Shown here piece after piece: positions 21,099 through 41,100 of a DNA stretch of 64,000 bases. A model generated the notes under the pieces. It saw only the letters and a program-made list of their open reading frames with translations, ran no database searches and had not been told where the DNA came from. Numbering within the stretch: position 1 is the stretch's first letter; each line of letters begins with the position of its first letter. Location: NCBI RefSeq assembly GCF_947242115.1, contig NC_074728.1, forward strand, positions 10,978,221 through 11,042,220, written 5' to 3'. This stretch comes from Biomphalaria glabrata. Taxonomy: Eukaryota > Mollusca > Gastropoda > Planorbidae. The translations under genes were made by a program, and so were the position numbers.

Positions 21099-21920
21099 TG
21101 AGTCTTGGTAAAGAATGATGATAAGTTCCTTTTAGACCTCCAGATCTTAGTAAAGAATAATGTTTTATGTTCCTTTTAGACCTTAAGACTTTAGTGTGGA
21201 CTAGTGGTTAGTTCCTTTTAGACCTTGAGACTTTAGTGTGGACTAGTGGTTAGTTCCTTTTAGACCTTAAGACTTTAGTGTGGACTAGTGGTTAGTTCCT
21301 TTTAGACCTTGAGACTTAAGTGTGGACTAGTGGTTAGTTCCTTTTAGACCTTGAGACTTAAGCGTGGACTAGTGGTTAGTTCCTTTTAGACCTTGAGACT
21401 TAAGTGTGGACTAGTGGTTAGTTCCTTTTAGACCTTGAGACTTAAGTGTGGACTAGTGGTTAGTTCCTTTTAGACCTTGAGACTTAAGTGTGGACTAGTG
21501 GTTAGTTCCTTTTAGACCTTAAGACTTTAGTGTGGACTAGTGGTTAGTTCCTTTTAGACCTTGAGACTTAAGTAAAGAATGATGGTTAGTTCCTTTTAGA
21601 CCTTGAGACTTAAGTAAAGAATGATGGTTAGTTCCTTTTAGACCTTGAGACTTAAGTAAAGAATGATGGTTAGTTCCTTTTAGACCTTGAGACTTAAGTA
21701 AAGAATGATGGTTAGTTCCTTTTAGACCTTGAGACTTAAGTAAAGAATGATGGTTAGTTCCTTTTAGACCTTGAGACTTAAGTAAAGAATGATGGTTAGT
21801 TCCTTTTAGACCTTGAGACTTAAGTAAAGAATGATGGTTAGTTCCTTTTAGACCTTGAGACTTAAGTAAAGAATGATGGTTAGTTCCTTTTAGACCTTGA
21901 GACTTAAGTAAAGAATGATG
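21099..21920. repeat. 42-bp minisatellite in two homogenised blocks
   Basis: 42-bp units share TTAGTTCCTTTTAGACCTTG. The left block (~21190-21555) ends units with gtgtggactagtgg; the right block (~21556-21920) ends with aaagaatgatgg. Each block has about nine copies. As 42 is a multiple of three, the minus strand of the right block reads repeated HSLLKSQGLKGTNH, which is not taken as a gene. Confidence 0.95.
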
Positions 21921-22136
21921 TAATTTCTCGATGGGTTTTGTGGCCTTCATTATGACAAACATATTTTATCTCCACATGATGAAACCAGGTAGAGTTGACT
22001 ATATTCGGGGAGTTCAGTCTGAACCTTAAATGCATCCTTAAGGATTTGAACCTGTGCCCTTTTAATTACGCTGAATATGTTGCAATAAAATCTAATACCC
22101 CATTCCGTAGCCATTGTAGGTGTCATGGGGTCGTCC

Positions 22137-22575
22137 TGATTTGGTCATGGATGTGGTCATGATGTGGTCTTGATGTGGTCATGATGTGGTCATGGTGTGG
22201 TCATGATGTGGTCATGGATGTGATCATGATATGGTCATGATGTGGTCACGATGTGGTCATGGATGTGGTCATGATGTGGTCGTGAATGTGGTCATGGATG
22301 TGGTCATGATGTGATCATGATGTGATCATGATGTGGTCATGGATGTGGTCATGATGTGGTCACGATGTAGTCATGGGTATGATAATGATGTCTTCCTGAT
22401 TTTGGTCATGCATGTGACCATGATGTGATCATGATGTTGCCATGATGTGGTCATAATGTGGTCATGATGTGGTAATGGATGTCATTATGATCTGATCATG
22501 ATGTGGTCATGATATGATCATGATGTGGTCATGATGTGGTCATGATGTGGCCATGATGTGATCATGATGTTATTA
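22137..22575. repeat. 11-12 bp degenerate repeat (ATG[G]ATGTGGTC)
   Basis: About 440 bp of alternating ATGATGTGGTC and ATGGATGTGGTC units with drift (tgatcatgat, tggccatgat). It starts right after a short unique spacer from the 42-bp array. Confidence 0.9.
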
Positions 22576-24324
22576 TGAAATGGCTATAACTATTACTTAT
22601 AAAAAAGAATCGAGAAAATTAAGCTTGTCACATGAAATAAATACTATATATAAAAGATTATCATTAGTTCGAAGTTTCAGAAAATCCTTAGAAAGTAAGG
22701 CACCTAATTGCGATGAAATATTTTGTCACAAAGGAGACAAATAGAATCATTTTCTTCTGGGAGCCATAAGTATGTCCTCTTTTGACTACAAATTTTCTTT
22801 GAATTTCAAATTGCGTAAAACTGAAAATAGCAAGTTTTTTTTTCCTTGCCGCATTGAGAGATATGGCAGTGATTGTGCTATGCTTTCCCTTTTTTTAAAT
22901 ATTTGTTTTTATGTTTCACAGTTGTTGTTTTAAGTTGCCAATATTGAAGTTTAATTAAGAGTCCTTGAAATTATTTAGTTTGTTGTAAACGTCGGCCATA
23001 AAGTAAAAGTTTGAAGTTGGTCAATAGTTTACTAAATAGGCCATGGCGTTATCGGTTTGTCTAGTAACTAGGTACGGCATTTTTTTTTAAGGGGAACAAC
23101 GTATGATTTTTTTCCCCAAATCTATTGCCTGCAGTTATCTGAGAGAGTGATCGAAATCATATCTACATAGAGTAAATGATTGCATGCTCAGTGCGCTATG
23201 GTCCATTCCTTTTGTGCACCAGTTGGTTGAGGGAGTATCAGGGAGGTTTTCATGCAGCCCTTGGGCACTTAGCAAACACAAAACTCAGCTTGATTTGGGA
23301 TTCGAACTCGAGCTCACTTGTTAGGTGGTTAAGCCGTAGCAAAACGATATCAACTTTTATTTATTCAACTTCATCCGGGTAAAACCGGACCCATAAGCTA
23401 CTATAAGTTCCGAGTCCCTAAAAATACACAGATCTGGGGTTAAATACATGGCATACAAAGTACAGCAGTGTTTCAAGTCTTCTGGAATCATCGCCTGTAT
23501 CGGTTTTTGGTCTCAACTCTTCGTATTTTTTGTACAGAATTTTTTCTCGGTTCTATTGAGATTTACAGCTTAATGACAGGCTTTCCATTTAAAAATACAT
23601 CTAAATCTCAAAAATGAAAAGAACACATAAGGAGAAAACTACAACAACAAATAATTTGCTTGCTGAAAGAATATCGCCCGTTATATTTTGCATTCTAATT
23701 TACAATTTTGTGTGTGCATTCTTTGATTTCTATTCGAGTAATTAAATAATTCCATCATTTAAAATGGTTTTAATAGTTTCTGTCACCACCTCTAAGTTGG
23801 TGTCAAACAGTAGATACTCTGTTTTGATAGTATGACTGTATTTCACAAGTGAAGACTTTAGCTAATACTTTTAACTTCAAGCTACGCAGTTACTTGATAG
23901 CAGTCAGTAAGGAACAGTCAGTATAAATAAGAGTTGGTAGAAGCCAGTTATTGTAAGCAGTCACTATAGAGTTATTATAAAGAGTTACTTGAGACTTGTA
24001 CCAGTTACTAAGTTATTACTATATTTGTGAAGTATTGATATAAAAGATTATTACTGATTATACTTGGATTGTGTATCATATTTTCTATGTGGCTTTATTG
24101 TATATCTTCTAAACTATAAAGCAGAAATTAAGGCGTATGTATATATGTATGAGTGTATCTCCCGCATAGAAATCAAAACCGTTTGACCTATCTTGATAAA
24201 ACTTAGCATACATGTTCCTTGGATACTAACAGGAACAGTGACATATGTAAAGTGTCCCTAAACAAGATTAAGACCCTCAAAAAAATAAGTTGACCAACTC
24301 TATGAAAGTATTACTATTTCATGG
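22576..24324. other. Repeat-rich intergenic region
   Basis: No gene is supported. It includes a SINE-3 copy at about 23180-23350. The rest is AT-rich sequence without recognised structure. Confidence 0.4.
23180..23350 (-). mobile_element. SINE-3 copy (tRNA-derived, reverse)
   Basis: Shares 'gctcagtgcgctatggtcc', 'tttgtgcaccag' and 'gggattcgaactcgagctca' with the SINE at 32165-32412. The last is a degenerate B box read on the reverse strand. Confidence 0.6.
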
Positions 24325-24332
24325 ATCTAGAC

Positions 24333-24531
24333 CAGGGGTTCTCAACCTGTGATTCGCGACCCCCTTGGGGGTCGAATGACGATTTGAAAGGGGCGCCTAA
24401 GACCATTGAAAAATGGATTGTTATTGTCTATTCTTCTAATGCTGTATTTGTGTCGGGGGGGGGGGGGGGGTTGCGACAGAGTGGGGGATTGTAAAAAGGG
24501 GTCGCCGAGCATAGAAGGTTGAGAACCGCTG
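24333..24531. mobile_element. hAT MITE, 199 bp, with perfect 8-bp target duplication
   Basis: Ends CAGGGGTTCTCAACCT and, inverted, CAGCGGTTCTCAACCT. The flanks are ATCTAGAC on both sides (24325-24332 and 24532-24539). The 8-bp duplication and CAGNGGTTCTCAACC ends are hallmarks of the hAT superfamily. The interior is G-rich with a poly-G run and no transposase. The perfect flanks suggest a fairly recent insertion. Confidence 0.93.
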
Positions 24532-25011
24532 ATCTAGACCATATAGCCATGCTTACATGAGACAAGACGGAAAAGTCACGCATTCGCAGAGCGAAGGCTT
24601 GCACAGAAAGAAAATCTCCGAAGCCTAGATCTAACTCTAACTCTTGATATAATTCTAAGATGACAGATCTACTTTATACTTTAACACATGAACATACAAA
24701 ATATAGTCCATTCATTTCATATTTAAATCAAATTAACCTTCAAATTCTTTTGTGAATTGTAGAATCCCCATCTACGCTTAGATGTTATGTCACCAAATCT
24801 AGTGTTTATTTAGGGGTATTGAAGATTATAAGCCCTTCAATGCCAACGTCACATATAGATTTATACTTTTGAAACAACAAAAGAACTATTTTAGTTATTT
24901 TATATATTTTTATAGATATGTAGCCACAGGTTACAAAAAGCATCATGTCTTCTTTCTCTTTATAAATAAATCTCATCGAGAATCCAGAATTTAATTAATA
25001 ATCCATTTTTT

Positions 25012-33257
<8,246 letters not shown>

Positions 33258-33725
33258 TCTCTTTTGTTCGTGGCTGGGAACCTTTCCCCAAGCTTTCAGT
33301 CAGACGATATTGAAATGTTCTTCCTGCGGTAATTATTAAATTTAATAAAGACAAGGGAAACAACTTAAAATTTACACACAGACATACTGTGAGATAAGAG
33401 CGTTTAGATAAGGCATTACATTGGATCAGTTGTTACAGTTCTCTCTATCTGTGAAGTCAGTCACGTTTCAAGTTTCACATAAGCTTTATAATTGCAAAAA
33501 GTAAATAAAAAAATTAGTAATATTGCTATTGTACAATGCACAAAGTCCGTGTTTTAAAACGGATCTTCGCCAATCTTCAAAATTACCTTTTTTTTTCTTC
33601 GTATGTCTTTTTACAGTGCAACAGAACCAGTAAATAGACTAGCAGTATATATTGGTGAATGATGATCTTCTGCCATGTACAAATATTTGTTAATATATAT
33701 ATTATATATATTTATATGTGTGTGG

Positions 33726-33955
33726 GGGTGGTTCTGGGTTCGAATCTCGGTGAAGATTTTGAATTTCGGGATTTTTGGAGCGACCCTGAGTCCATCCAGC
33801 TCTAATGGGTGCTGACTCTAGTTGGGGAAAGCAAAGGTGGTTGGTCGACGTGCTGGTCACATGACACCGTGCTCGTTAACCGTTAGTCATAGAAACAGAC
33901 GACCTTAACATCATCTGCCTCATAGTTCGTTAGGTCTGTAGGGGGAACTTTATAT
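33726..33955 (+). mobile_element. SINE-1 copy lacking most of the head
   Basis: Starts near the B box ('gggttcgaatctcggtgaag') and runs through 'gagtccatccagctctaatg' to 'gggggaactt'. Confidence 0.8.
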
Positions 33956-34208
33956 ATGTACAACCGTGGGGTTGGTTTGCAATGGCTCCGAAGTTCTAAT
34001 TTCCAGACCCCATAGTATCTAGTAACGATTGTGAAAAAAAAAAAATCTTTATACTTGGCTAAAATAAACAAGATGTAAATCTATGAGGTGTCACGTGTTC
34101 ATTACAACAAATAGACACATTTACATTGACCCAACTTCTATGAGGCCACTGTCTGTACAAAAAGCGCGTCGTTTGTTGCTAATGACAACGGGATAGGCAA
34201 CGCGATTA

Positions 34209-34495
34209 CAGTGGTACGTCAATTATCCGTTGTAATTGGGAGTGGGGTCTGTCCGAATCATCGATCAACTGCGTATCCGAATGTGGAATATTAAAAACGG
34301 TCCATTGCACTAACAATATATGAAAAAAATCTTACGGGGTATGGCGCCGTACGTTAACATGTAATTCAAAGGAACATTGAAGCCTACCTATACTGAGAGA
34401 AATAATTGGTGATCACCTAGATACCGTACTGTATCCGGCAGTCCGGATATTGGACGTTTCGGAAAACTGACATCCGAATAAAGGACGTTCTACTG
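34209..34495. mobile_element. Tigger/pogo-like MITE (287 bp)
   Basis: Left end CAGTGGTACGTCAATTATCC and inverted right end CAGTAGAACGTCCTTTATTC match at most positions. TA dinucleotides flank both sides (34207-34208, 34496-34497). This is the signature of Tc1/mariner-pogo elements. No transposase is visible. Confidence 0.75.
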
Positions 34496-34711
34496 TATCA
34501 TTTGAGCTAGCCAATCTGTCTGGTATGACGCAATGCTAGATCCTCAGCTCTCTACTTAGAAAATTAAAAATTGCAAAAGAGTTGTTTCTTACTGTTAGAC
34601 ACTTCGCTCAGTTTAGAGACGCACTTTAGTAGACGAACTTTGAACGCGGATTTCTGGTGACGACAAAGTTAGAGGTTTGGAGATTATTTATGCAGACTAT
34701 TAGTTAGATGA

Positions 34712-34795
34712 GGTGTGGTGCCAGAGTGGTAAAGCGCTTAGCTTCCAAACCGGGGTTCCCGGACACCTTTGTCCCCAGCTCTAATGGGTAAGTAT
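34712..34795 (+). mobile_element. SINE-1 head fragment
   Basis: Reads 'gaggtgtggtgccagagtgg' then 'taaagcgcttagcttcc', the tRNA-like A-box part, followed by a deleted junction into 'cagctctaatgggta'. Confidence 0.65.
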
Positions 34796-35170
34796 TTGTT
34801 GGAGAAATGTATGTTAAATATTGGATCTCGCTTTTATGATTTCAAAAGAACAATACACCCTTATCAAGGTACTGTAGAACTACATTAAACTTCAACCCAC
34901 ACATACATCGTTTCGTTACATTACTTTGTTTCGTCCAAGTAAAAGGGAAAGACATTATAGAGAACGTCTTTAAGACCCGCGTTTTTATTTTCATTGCGGA
35001 GAACATTGGAGTTACGGTTGAATCACGTGACGTTTTGGGATTTTCTCCAATTTGTTTGTTTTAATTAAATCTGGACCGAAGATGGCTGCTTCCCTTTATT
35101 TATCACATGATTACCATACCAGCTTGCCTACGGACGACCCTATCTTCATGCTCCCTCAACTGTAACTTAC

Positions 35171-35288
35171 CTCCAAACTGATATTACTCCTCCAGATTTT
35201 CAAGTTTAATCATGTCAGCCAATCTTAAGCGTTTTTTTTTCATCTCTGGGACAATGTCAAAGAATGGACGGGCCTCTCTCTTGACATC
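35171..35288 (-). other. Orphan exon candidate
   Basis: The minus strand has a good acceptor (CTGTACTTTGCAG) and, 118 nt later, a strong donor (GGAG|GTAAGT). The frame from the acceptor reads DVKREARPFFDIVPEM then KKKRLRLADMIKLENLEE and stops at TAA before the donor. It may be the last coding exon of an unrecognised gene with a spliced 3' UTR, or a non-coding leader exon of the protease 1.9 kb downstream. No partner exon was found. Confidence 0.3.
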
Positions 35289-35940
35289 CTGCAAAGTACA
35301 GCTGATGACCGAGGAGAAGTGGAGGGATTTAGTCACGACGCAAACTGTCACAGCACCCGTACGACGAAAGTCATAGGATAGATGAGGTGAATGAACCAAA
35401 CATGAATCAATTTTTAAAAAATTAACCTATTAGTTAATTTAATAATTGTAATTAATTTTGTTTGAAATCCGAAAAGGAAAATAAATCTTACTATATTTAG
35501 ATATATGGCTGCAAATCAGGAGCTCTTCCCCTTAGATAATCTTTTATTTATTTTTTTTTTATTTATTTATTTTTATTTTTTTTTTGTTGTTGTTGTAGTT
35601 GCAAAATTTTACAATGTTTGTGTATGTGTGTGTAGGTTTGTGCGTGTGTGTTAGCTATAGCAGACTAAGGATTGGTAACATTATACAAGGTCAAGGTGAC
35701 ATGTTACGCTTTTGTGGCAATGTCCGAAATATAGATTAGCAAGAGAAAGGAAAACTCGTTTATCTTTTAATTGTTTTTTAAACTGTGAAATGTTATGACA
35801 TGGAACGCTCATTGTAATAAATTGTTTTATATTCTGTATATAATGTTCTTAAGAAAAAAAAATGGACACAGATACTTGTAAGAAAGGGAGATAAAAAAAA
35901 TTCAGGTCTGTTTTTGGGTATTCAGTCAACGAGTGTATTG

Positions 35941-36030
35941 CATTGGCGTAGCTAGGGTGGGGAGGGGGTACACATTTCAAAATCCCCCGGGCCCCTACTT
36001 GAGGGGAACCCCCAAATGAGTGTCCGAAAT
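35941..36030. mobile_element. Possible MITE terminus (TGGCGTAGCTAGGG)
   Basis: 'ttggcgtagctagggtgggg' followed by 'cccccgggcccctacttgag' resembles the GTGGCGTAGC terminal motif of non-autonomous elements in many animal genomes. The partner end was not located. Confidence 0.3.
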
Positions 36031-36518
36031 TGGTTTTTACATTAAATATTAAGCTATTATTTTTTTAAGTAATGATGTCGAATGTCAAAATGTCGAATGG
36101 AGCAGAACTGTCCCGTTATGGTTTCGGGTGTGATTGTATCTCTAAACTTGTAGTATTTACATTTCTTTGCCCAAATGTTGATGTTAGGATTTATAGTTTC
36201 TAAAGATTGATGATAAGATCCTTATTGATAAAATGAAATGGCAACTAATTACAAAGTTGTTGCAATATTTTCCTAATATCGAACACATAATCTAAGCGCC
36301 AAGGAGGAACTGGGACATTGCAGTGACATCAGTATTAGAGATGTTGATCTAAGGCGGAAATACTCTAAACAGCTAGATTATTGGTGTATTCGGTGTACAG
36401 AAGAAAAGGATATGATATATAAAATAAGCTGTGTTTCTTTTAAGTTATAACATAATCTGCGTGCCCTTATTAGCACTGTTGAATTCAATTTTCTAAACTC
36501 TTCCATTTGTAGATCAAT

Positions 36519-36760
36519 GTTTACAAAGCTTATATCAACTCACTCTGTCTGATGAAAAGTGTGTACATGTTATTTCTCCCACATCCAATCTCGGATCGAG
36601 ATGAAATTTTGCAAAATTATTTCTTTTACCTGACAACAAAAGAATCAATAAAAAAAACAAATGAAACAATTGGCTAATTGCAAATGCTAATTAATTACTT
36701 TGTTTGGTAACTTCAATAAGAGAAAGAGATCGTATTCGACAGATATAATGGTATAACTTG
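36519..36760 (-). repeat. Dispersed repeat DR-A, reverse copy
   Basis: Carries 'acaaagcttatatcaactca', 'gttatttctcccacatccaa' and 'tctcggatcgagatgaaatt', the diagnostic DR-A blocks. Confidence 0.75.
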
Positions 36761-37948
36761 AATTAGTTCTCTTGAGGACACTTCAGCCCTGAATGAACCT
36801 TTTTTTTTCATTTAAAAAAAAAATTATGTAATATTGTAAACATTCACCAAGATACCCCTCCTCCTTTCTCAACTGGTCCAGACAAGGGATAAGATCATAG
36901 CGCAATGAGAAAACTAATAGCTAAACAAAAACAATTAGTATAAATATTTATAATAGCACAGATTTATTATGTCTAGGCAGATCATTCATATAATTACATA
37001 ACTGATCCAAACTAATTGATACAATTTACACTTAATATAAGCTGGGTTTTTTTTTTTAAGTATTTTTGAAAGTTTTTATTGTTATTTTTATTTAGTTGGC
37101 ACCTTTGATGCATCCTTGAAATTGTTTAGTCCAGTGCGAAAATCAACAAGCTCTCTCCATGGATATCGGCCATAGGCCACATTTTTTCCAGGACAAGATT
37201 AATTTTACTGGAAATAGATAATAAAACTAGAATAATATTATATATTGCTTTAAGTTGACGAATACAAAACAAACTCTTGGAAGCAATGAATATTCTTTTA
37301 TACCAAAAAATGAATGCTAATTATTTTAGTGTAAGATATAGACAATAAGGGATGTCTTATAGAGTCTCACATCACGAAATTTGGCTGCATTGTTATAAAA
37401 TTGTAAATGGTTTCAAAATAAAACAAATCTAAGTATATAACAAAATGAAATGTATACAGGCTATGTAAATATATATATATAAACCATAAGAATCATGACT
37501 GTAATGTGTAGAACTTGAAGTTTGTTGAGGATTCTTAGCTCCAGATATTGGCCTCCTTGAAATGGTTTGTTAGCTGCAATTAAATACAACAGCACCATGG
37601 GAAGCCAGAGTAACCAGTACAGAGTTTCGTGGCTGAATATTTTAGAAGCCTATAAAGCGGAGCGAGAACTGAGTACAAGCTACAGAACATTACAGATTGA
37701 AAATCAGAAAATTATTAACAGTTCCATTACAGCCTTTTAATAAAGTCATTATGCATAACGTCATTGTAAATGTTCATTCTTAAAAATTAGCATATGTAAA
37801 AAAAATTATAATGATTTAAGTTTAATTAGCATTCTGGTCGTGACCTAGGGCCAGCAAATGACCATCCTGTAAACTGTTTATCACAGACGGGGCTGAACTG
37901 GTTTACTTTTAAAAGCCTAGTCTTAAAAAATATTTTGCTGTCCAGATT

Positions 37949-38048
37949 TCGTCTCGTCTCTTTGTAAATGTATCTCTCCGCCTGAGTGCCTTACCACTTC
38001 GTCTCGTCTCTTTATAAATGTATCTCTCCGCCTGAGTGCCTTACCAGC
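37949..38048. repeat. 50-bp direct duplication
   Basis: Two adjacent copies of a 50-bp unit containing 'gtctcgtctctttgtaaatg' and 'tctccgcctgagtgcc' that differ by only a few bases. Confidence 0.9.
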
Positions 38049-38122
38049 TCGTTCCACAGACCAAGTCTAGATCATTCACTTCATTTAAATGCCTTAACGC
38101 TTTTAAAATAAGACTCGATTCT

Positions 38123-41100
38123 CTAATCATCATCACTCATAGTATCGTATTCACTGCTGTATTCGTTGTTCATGTCTGCATATAAATCGTACAAGCTACA
38201 CAGTCTTGCTTGCTGAAGTGAAGATCTGAGTAGGAATCGATTACTCATCACCGTATCCGTCATGTCGCGTGAGACTTTCTTAAACAGCAAGGCGTCTTGC
38301 AGTGGCAGGGGAAGCAAGCAGGACTTTATTGCATCGGATCTCTCAGGATCATCTCCAAAAGTCTCAGACACGGCGATGAAACTTAAGGTTTCAAGAGAAA
38401 ATGGCTGTCTGCTGTACTTTTTCAGAAATGTTACGATGTTTTGACAACCTTCACCAAGAAGATATTCTACCATCTCTTTATTTTCAGAAAATGTCTGTAA
38501 ATCCCTGGAAGTTAAATATCTGATGTCTACTAAATATTGAGCCAGTTGGCAGTTGTTCACCAGAATGGCTGCTTCAAGGGGAGTAATGCAGTACTTTGCT
38601 TTAATCCATGCATTCACAGGGCCATGGATTTCTATTACAGTAGGAGGTATACCAAGAGAGATGAACCTAGTCACCAAAGAGAAAAGGCTGACAGAGATCA
38701 AGGCGTGGATTATGGAAGGTGGAATTGTTTCTGGTGTTAAACCGTTGTTCAGTAACGTAGTGAGACAATCTTTGACGTTCAGCCTGTTCTGGCGCAGCCG
38801 TTTCATTAGAATTGTTACAGCTGATACTTCCCTGTCGCCAACAGTTATTGAATAATTCACATCGGCTCCAGAAGCTACGAGGGCAGACACGATGTGAGGT
38901 TTAAACATTTTAGCTGCAAGAAGTAAGGGCGTTCTGCCTGCTTTGTTCTCGTGATTCACGTCACTATCAGCCTCGATCAGGGACTCGATGATGTCTTCGT
39001 TCACATCCCACTTCATCAAGTAGTGCAGCAGAGCAGTGTTGCCTTTGTGGTCTTCTACATCCACGTCTGCATCATTCTCTAGAAGAAGGTTCAGCAGATC
39101 ATCGCTGCCACACATGAACAGCGCGCTCTGGCCATTGGCACTCCTGGCGTTGATATCGGCACCTGACTGCAAAAGGCATTCTACATTGCTCTCCAGACCA
39201 CAGCGAACCGCCCTGTGAAGAGCTGTATCGCCATTGAAGCTGTGTTGGTTGATCTGTGCTCCAGCTTCCAAGAGCACTTCGATAATCTTGCTGGAATCGC
39301 CCGTTTCAGCCGCTAGCATTAGAGGTGTTCTTTCTAGAGAGTCTCGAGAATCAATTCTCGCTCCATGGTGGATCAACTGCTTTATCAATGCTGCGTGGAA
39401 AATGTTCATGCTAGCATCTCCCATTCCAGTGAACTTTGTCTTCAGCAATTCTTTATACTTTATGGAAACGAAGTGATGAAGAATAGACCGAAATGTGATA
39501 TTCGAACCAGTTACCTTATTCACATCAGCTCCTTTGGATACCAAAAGAGACATAACGTCGGAATCAATGGCTGACATTAAGGGCGTGTAATCCTCATAGA
39601 CCATATTCACGCTGACACCTTTTTCTAGTATTTTGTTAATGATGTCCACTTTCCTTTGAAATACAGCAACATGAAGTATTTTGGATGAAGTTAGCTCATG
39701 AGAAGTTTCACGTGGAAATTTCCCGAACAGAAACTCAAAACACTTTTCACTGTTACAGTCCACAGCCAACTTCAAGGCCAAGCTAATGTCGATAAATGCT
39801 CCGGAGTGGAGTAGCAGGTCAGCACACTCAAACCGCTCACTCCGTAGAGCTCTCTCCAGGGGAGAACCTTGGTACAGGCAACGTCCAGCCTCATCCGCTT
39901 TGTTAACAGTGCCCCCGTGCTTAACGAGATGACCGAGCAGAAAGACATTCCCAGTGACAGCAACATCCCCGACGACTTCGTTAGAAATGAAAAACTTTTT
40001 GACACAAAGGACAAGGATGAAGGCAGTATGCCCCAGCGTCAATGCCATCTTGACGGCGCCATTCTCTAGAGTTTTGTTTGTCGGAGCTTTACGTAACATG
40101 ATGTAGTTGGTGACCAACGATTTAAAGATACTAAATTCCAAATTAGTCAATATCAAATGTTTGACAGATTTGATGAAATTGATAACAGCCATTAGGTACG
40201 TGTGACAGCTGTAGTTTAAGACCGAGTTGTCCATGCTCAATATATATTTAGCTGACCGTAAGTCCCTTTGCTCAATGGCCAGTGACAGTGCTAGTTGACC
40301 ATTGTCTTTCTCAATTTTGAAATACCTGATCAAATTCAGAGTTGCATTTTTTCTGGCACACGAGAGTAGGGTTGACTGTGGAGGATTCATTGTAGGATTC
40401 ATTATATGATTTGTTGAATGATTCATTGAGTGATTCATCGAGTGATAAGTTGTATGATTTGTTACGAAATTTGTTGTGTGATTCATTGAGTGATTTGTTG
40501 AATGATTCGTTAAGTGATTCATGGAGTGATTAGTTGTATGATTTGTCATGAGATTTGTTGTGTGATTCATAGAGTTATTTGTTGAGTGATTCGTTGAGTG
40601 ATTCGTTGATTGTACGTTCAGACCATCCAGTGGCACCAACTGGCAGTGAGCGTTGGCCTGAATCAGAAGATACATAGCCTCTACGTTGATTGCCTGAGTT
40701 GCACACTCCAGAGCGTTGAACCCGTTCACGTTCCTGTGTTCTATGTTAATGCCTGTCGTCTGCAGCAGAAGTCTGGTGGCGGTGTGTGTGGCGGTAAAGT
40801 ACGTGGACAGGATGAGCGCAGTGTCTCCAGAGTTGTTGACAGCGTTGACCTGCGCGCCTCTGCTCAAGAAGAGATGGGTGCTGCCGAGCTGGTTGTTTAT
40901 CACCGAAATCATCAGAGGCGTGTTCCCTTTGGCATCTCTGCATTCCAAGTTGGCGCCGGCCTCTAGAAGAGCCTGCAACAAAACTCTGGAGCCATTCTCT
41001 GCGGAAACCAGTAGGCAGAGGTCTTTGGCGTTTTGTGAATAGAGATTTCTTTCGAAATGGAGATTCTCTATCACTATAGACAAATGGTCAGGTAACTTTG

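Larger units (their letters stand above)
33258..35170. other. Intergenic repeats upstream of the protease
   Basis: Contains SINE-1 pieces (33726-33955, 34712-34795) and a Tigger-like MITE (34209-34495). A possible acceptor (GGTTCCCAG, near 33288) just before the protease ATG hints at a spliced 5' leader. No other gene is supported. Confidence 0.4.
36031..38122. other. Intergenic region downstream of the ankyrin gene
   Basis: Holds a DR-A copy (36519-36760) and a 50-bp direct duplication (37949-38048). Otherwise it is AT-rich. The first few hundred bases below 38123 should be the 3' UTR of the ankyrin gene, with ATTAAA-type signals possible but no clear AATAAA. Confidence 0.4.

Noticed and set aside
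21537-21962. 141-codon frame of HSLLKSQGLKGTNH repeats
   Set aside because: The unit is 42 bp, so any stop-free frame repeats. It disappears outside the array.
38262-41042. Several + strand frames opposite the ankyrin gene
   Set aside because: Shadows of a strong coding frame on the other strand.
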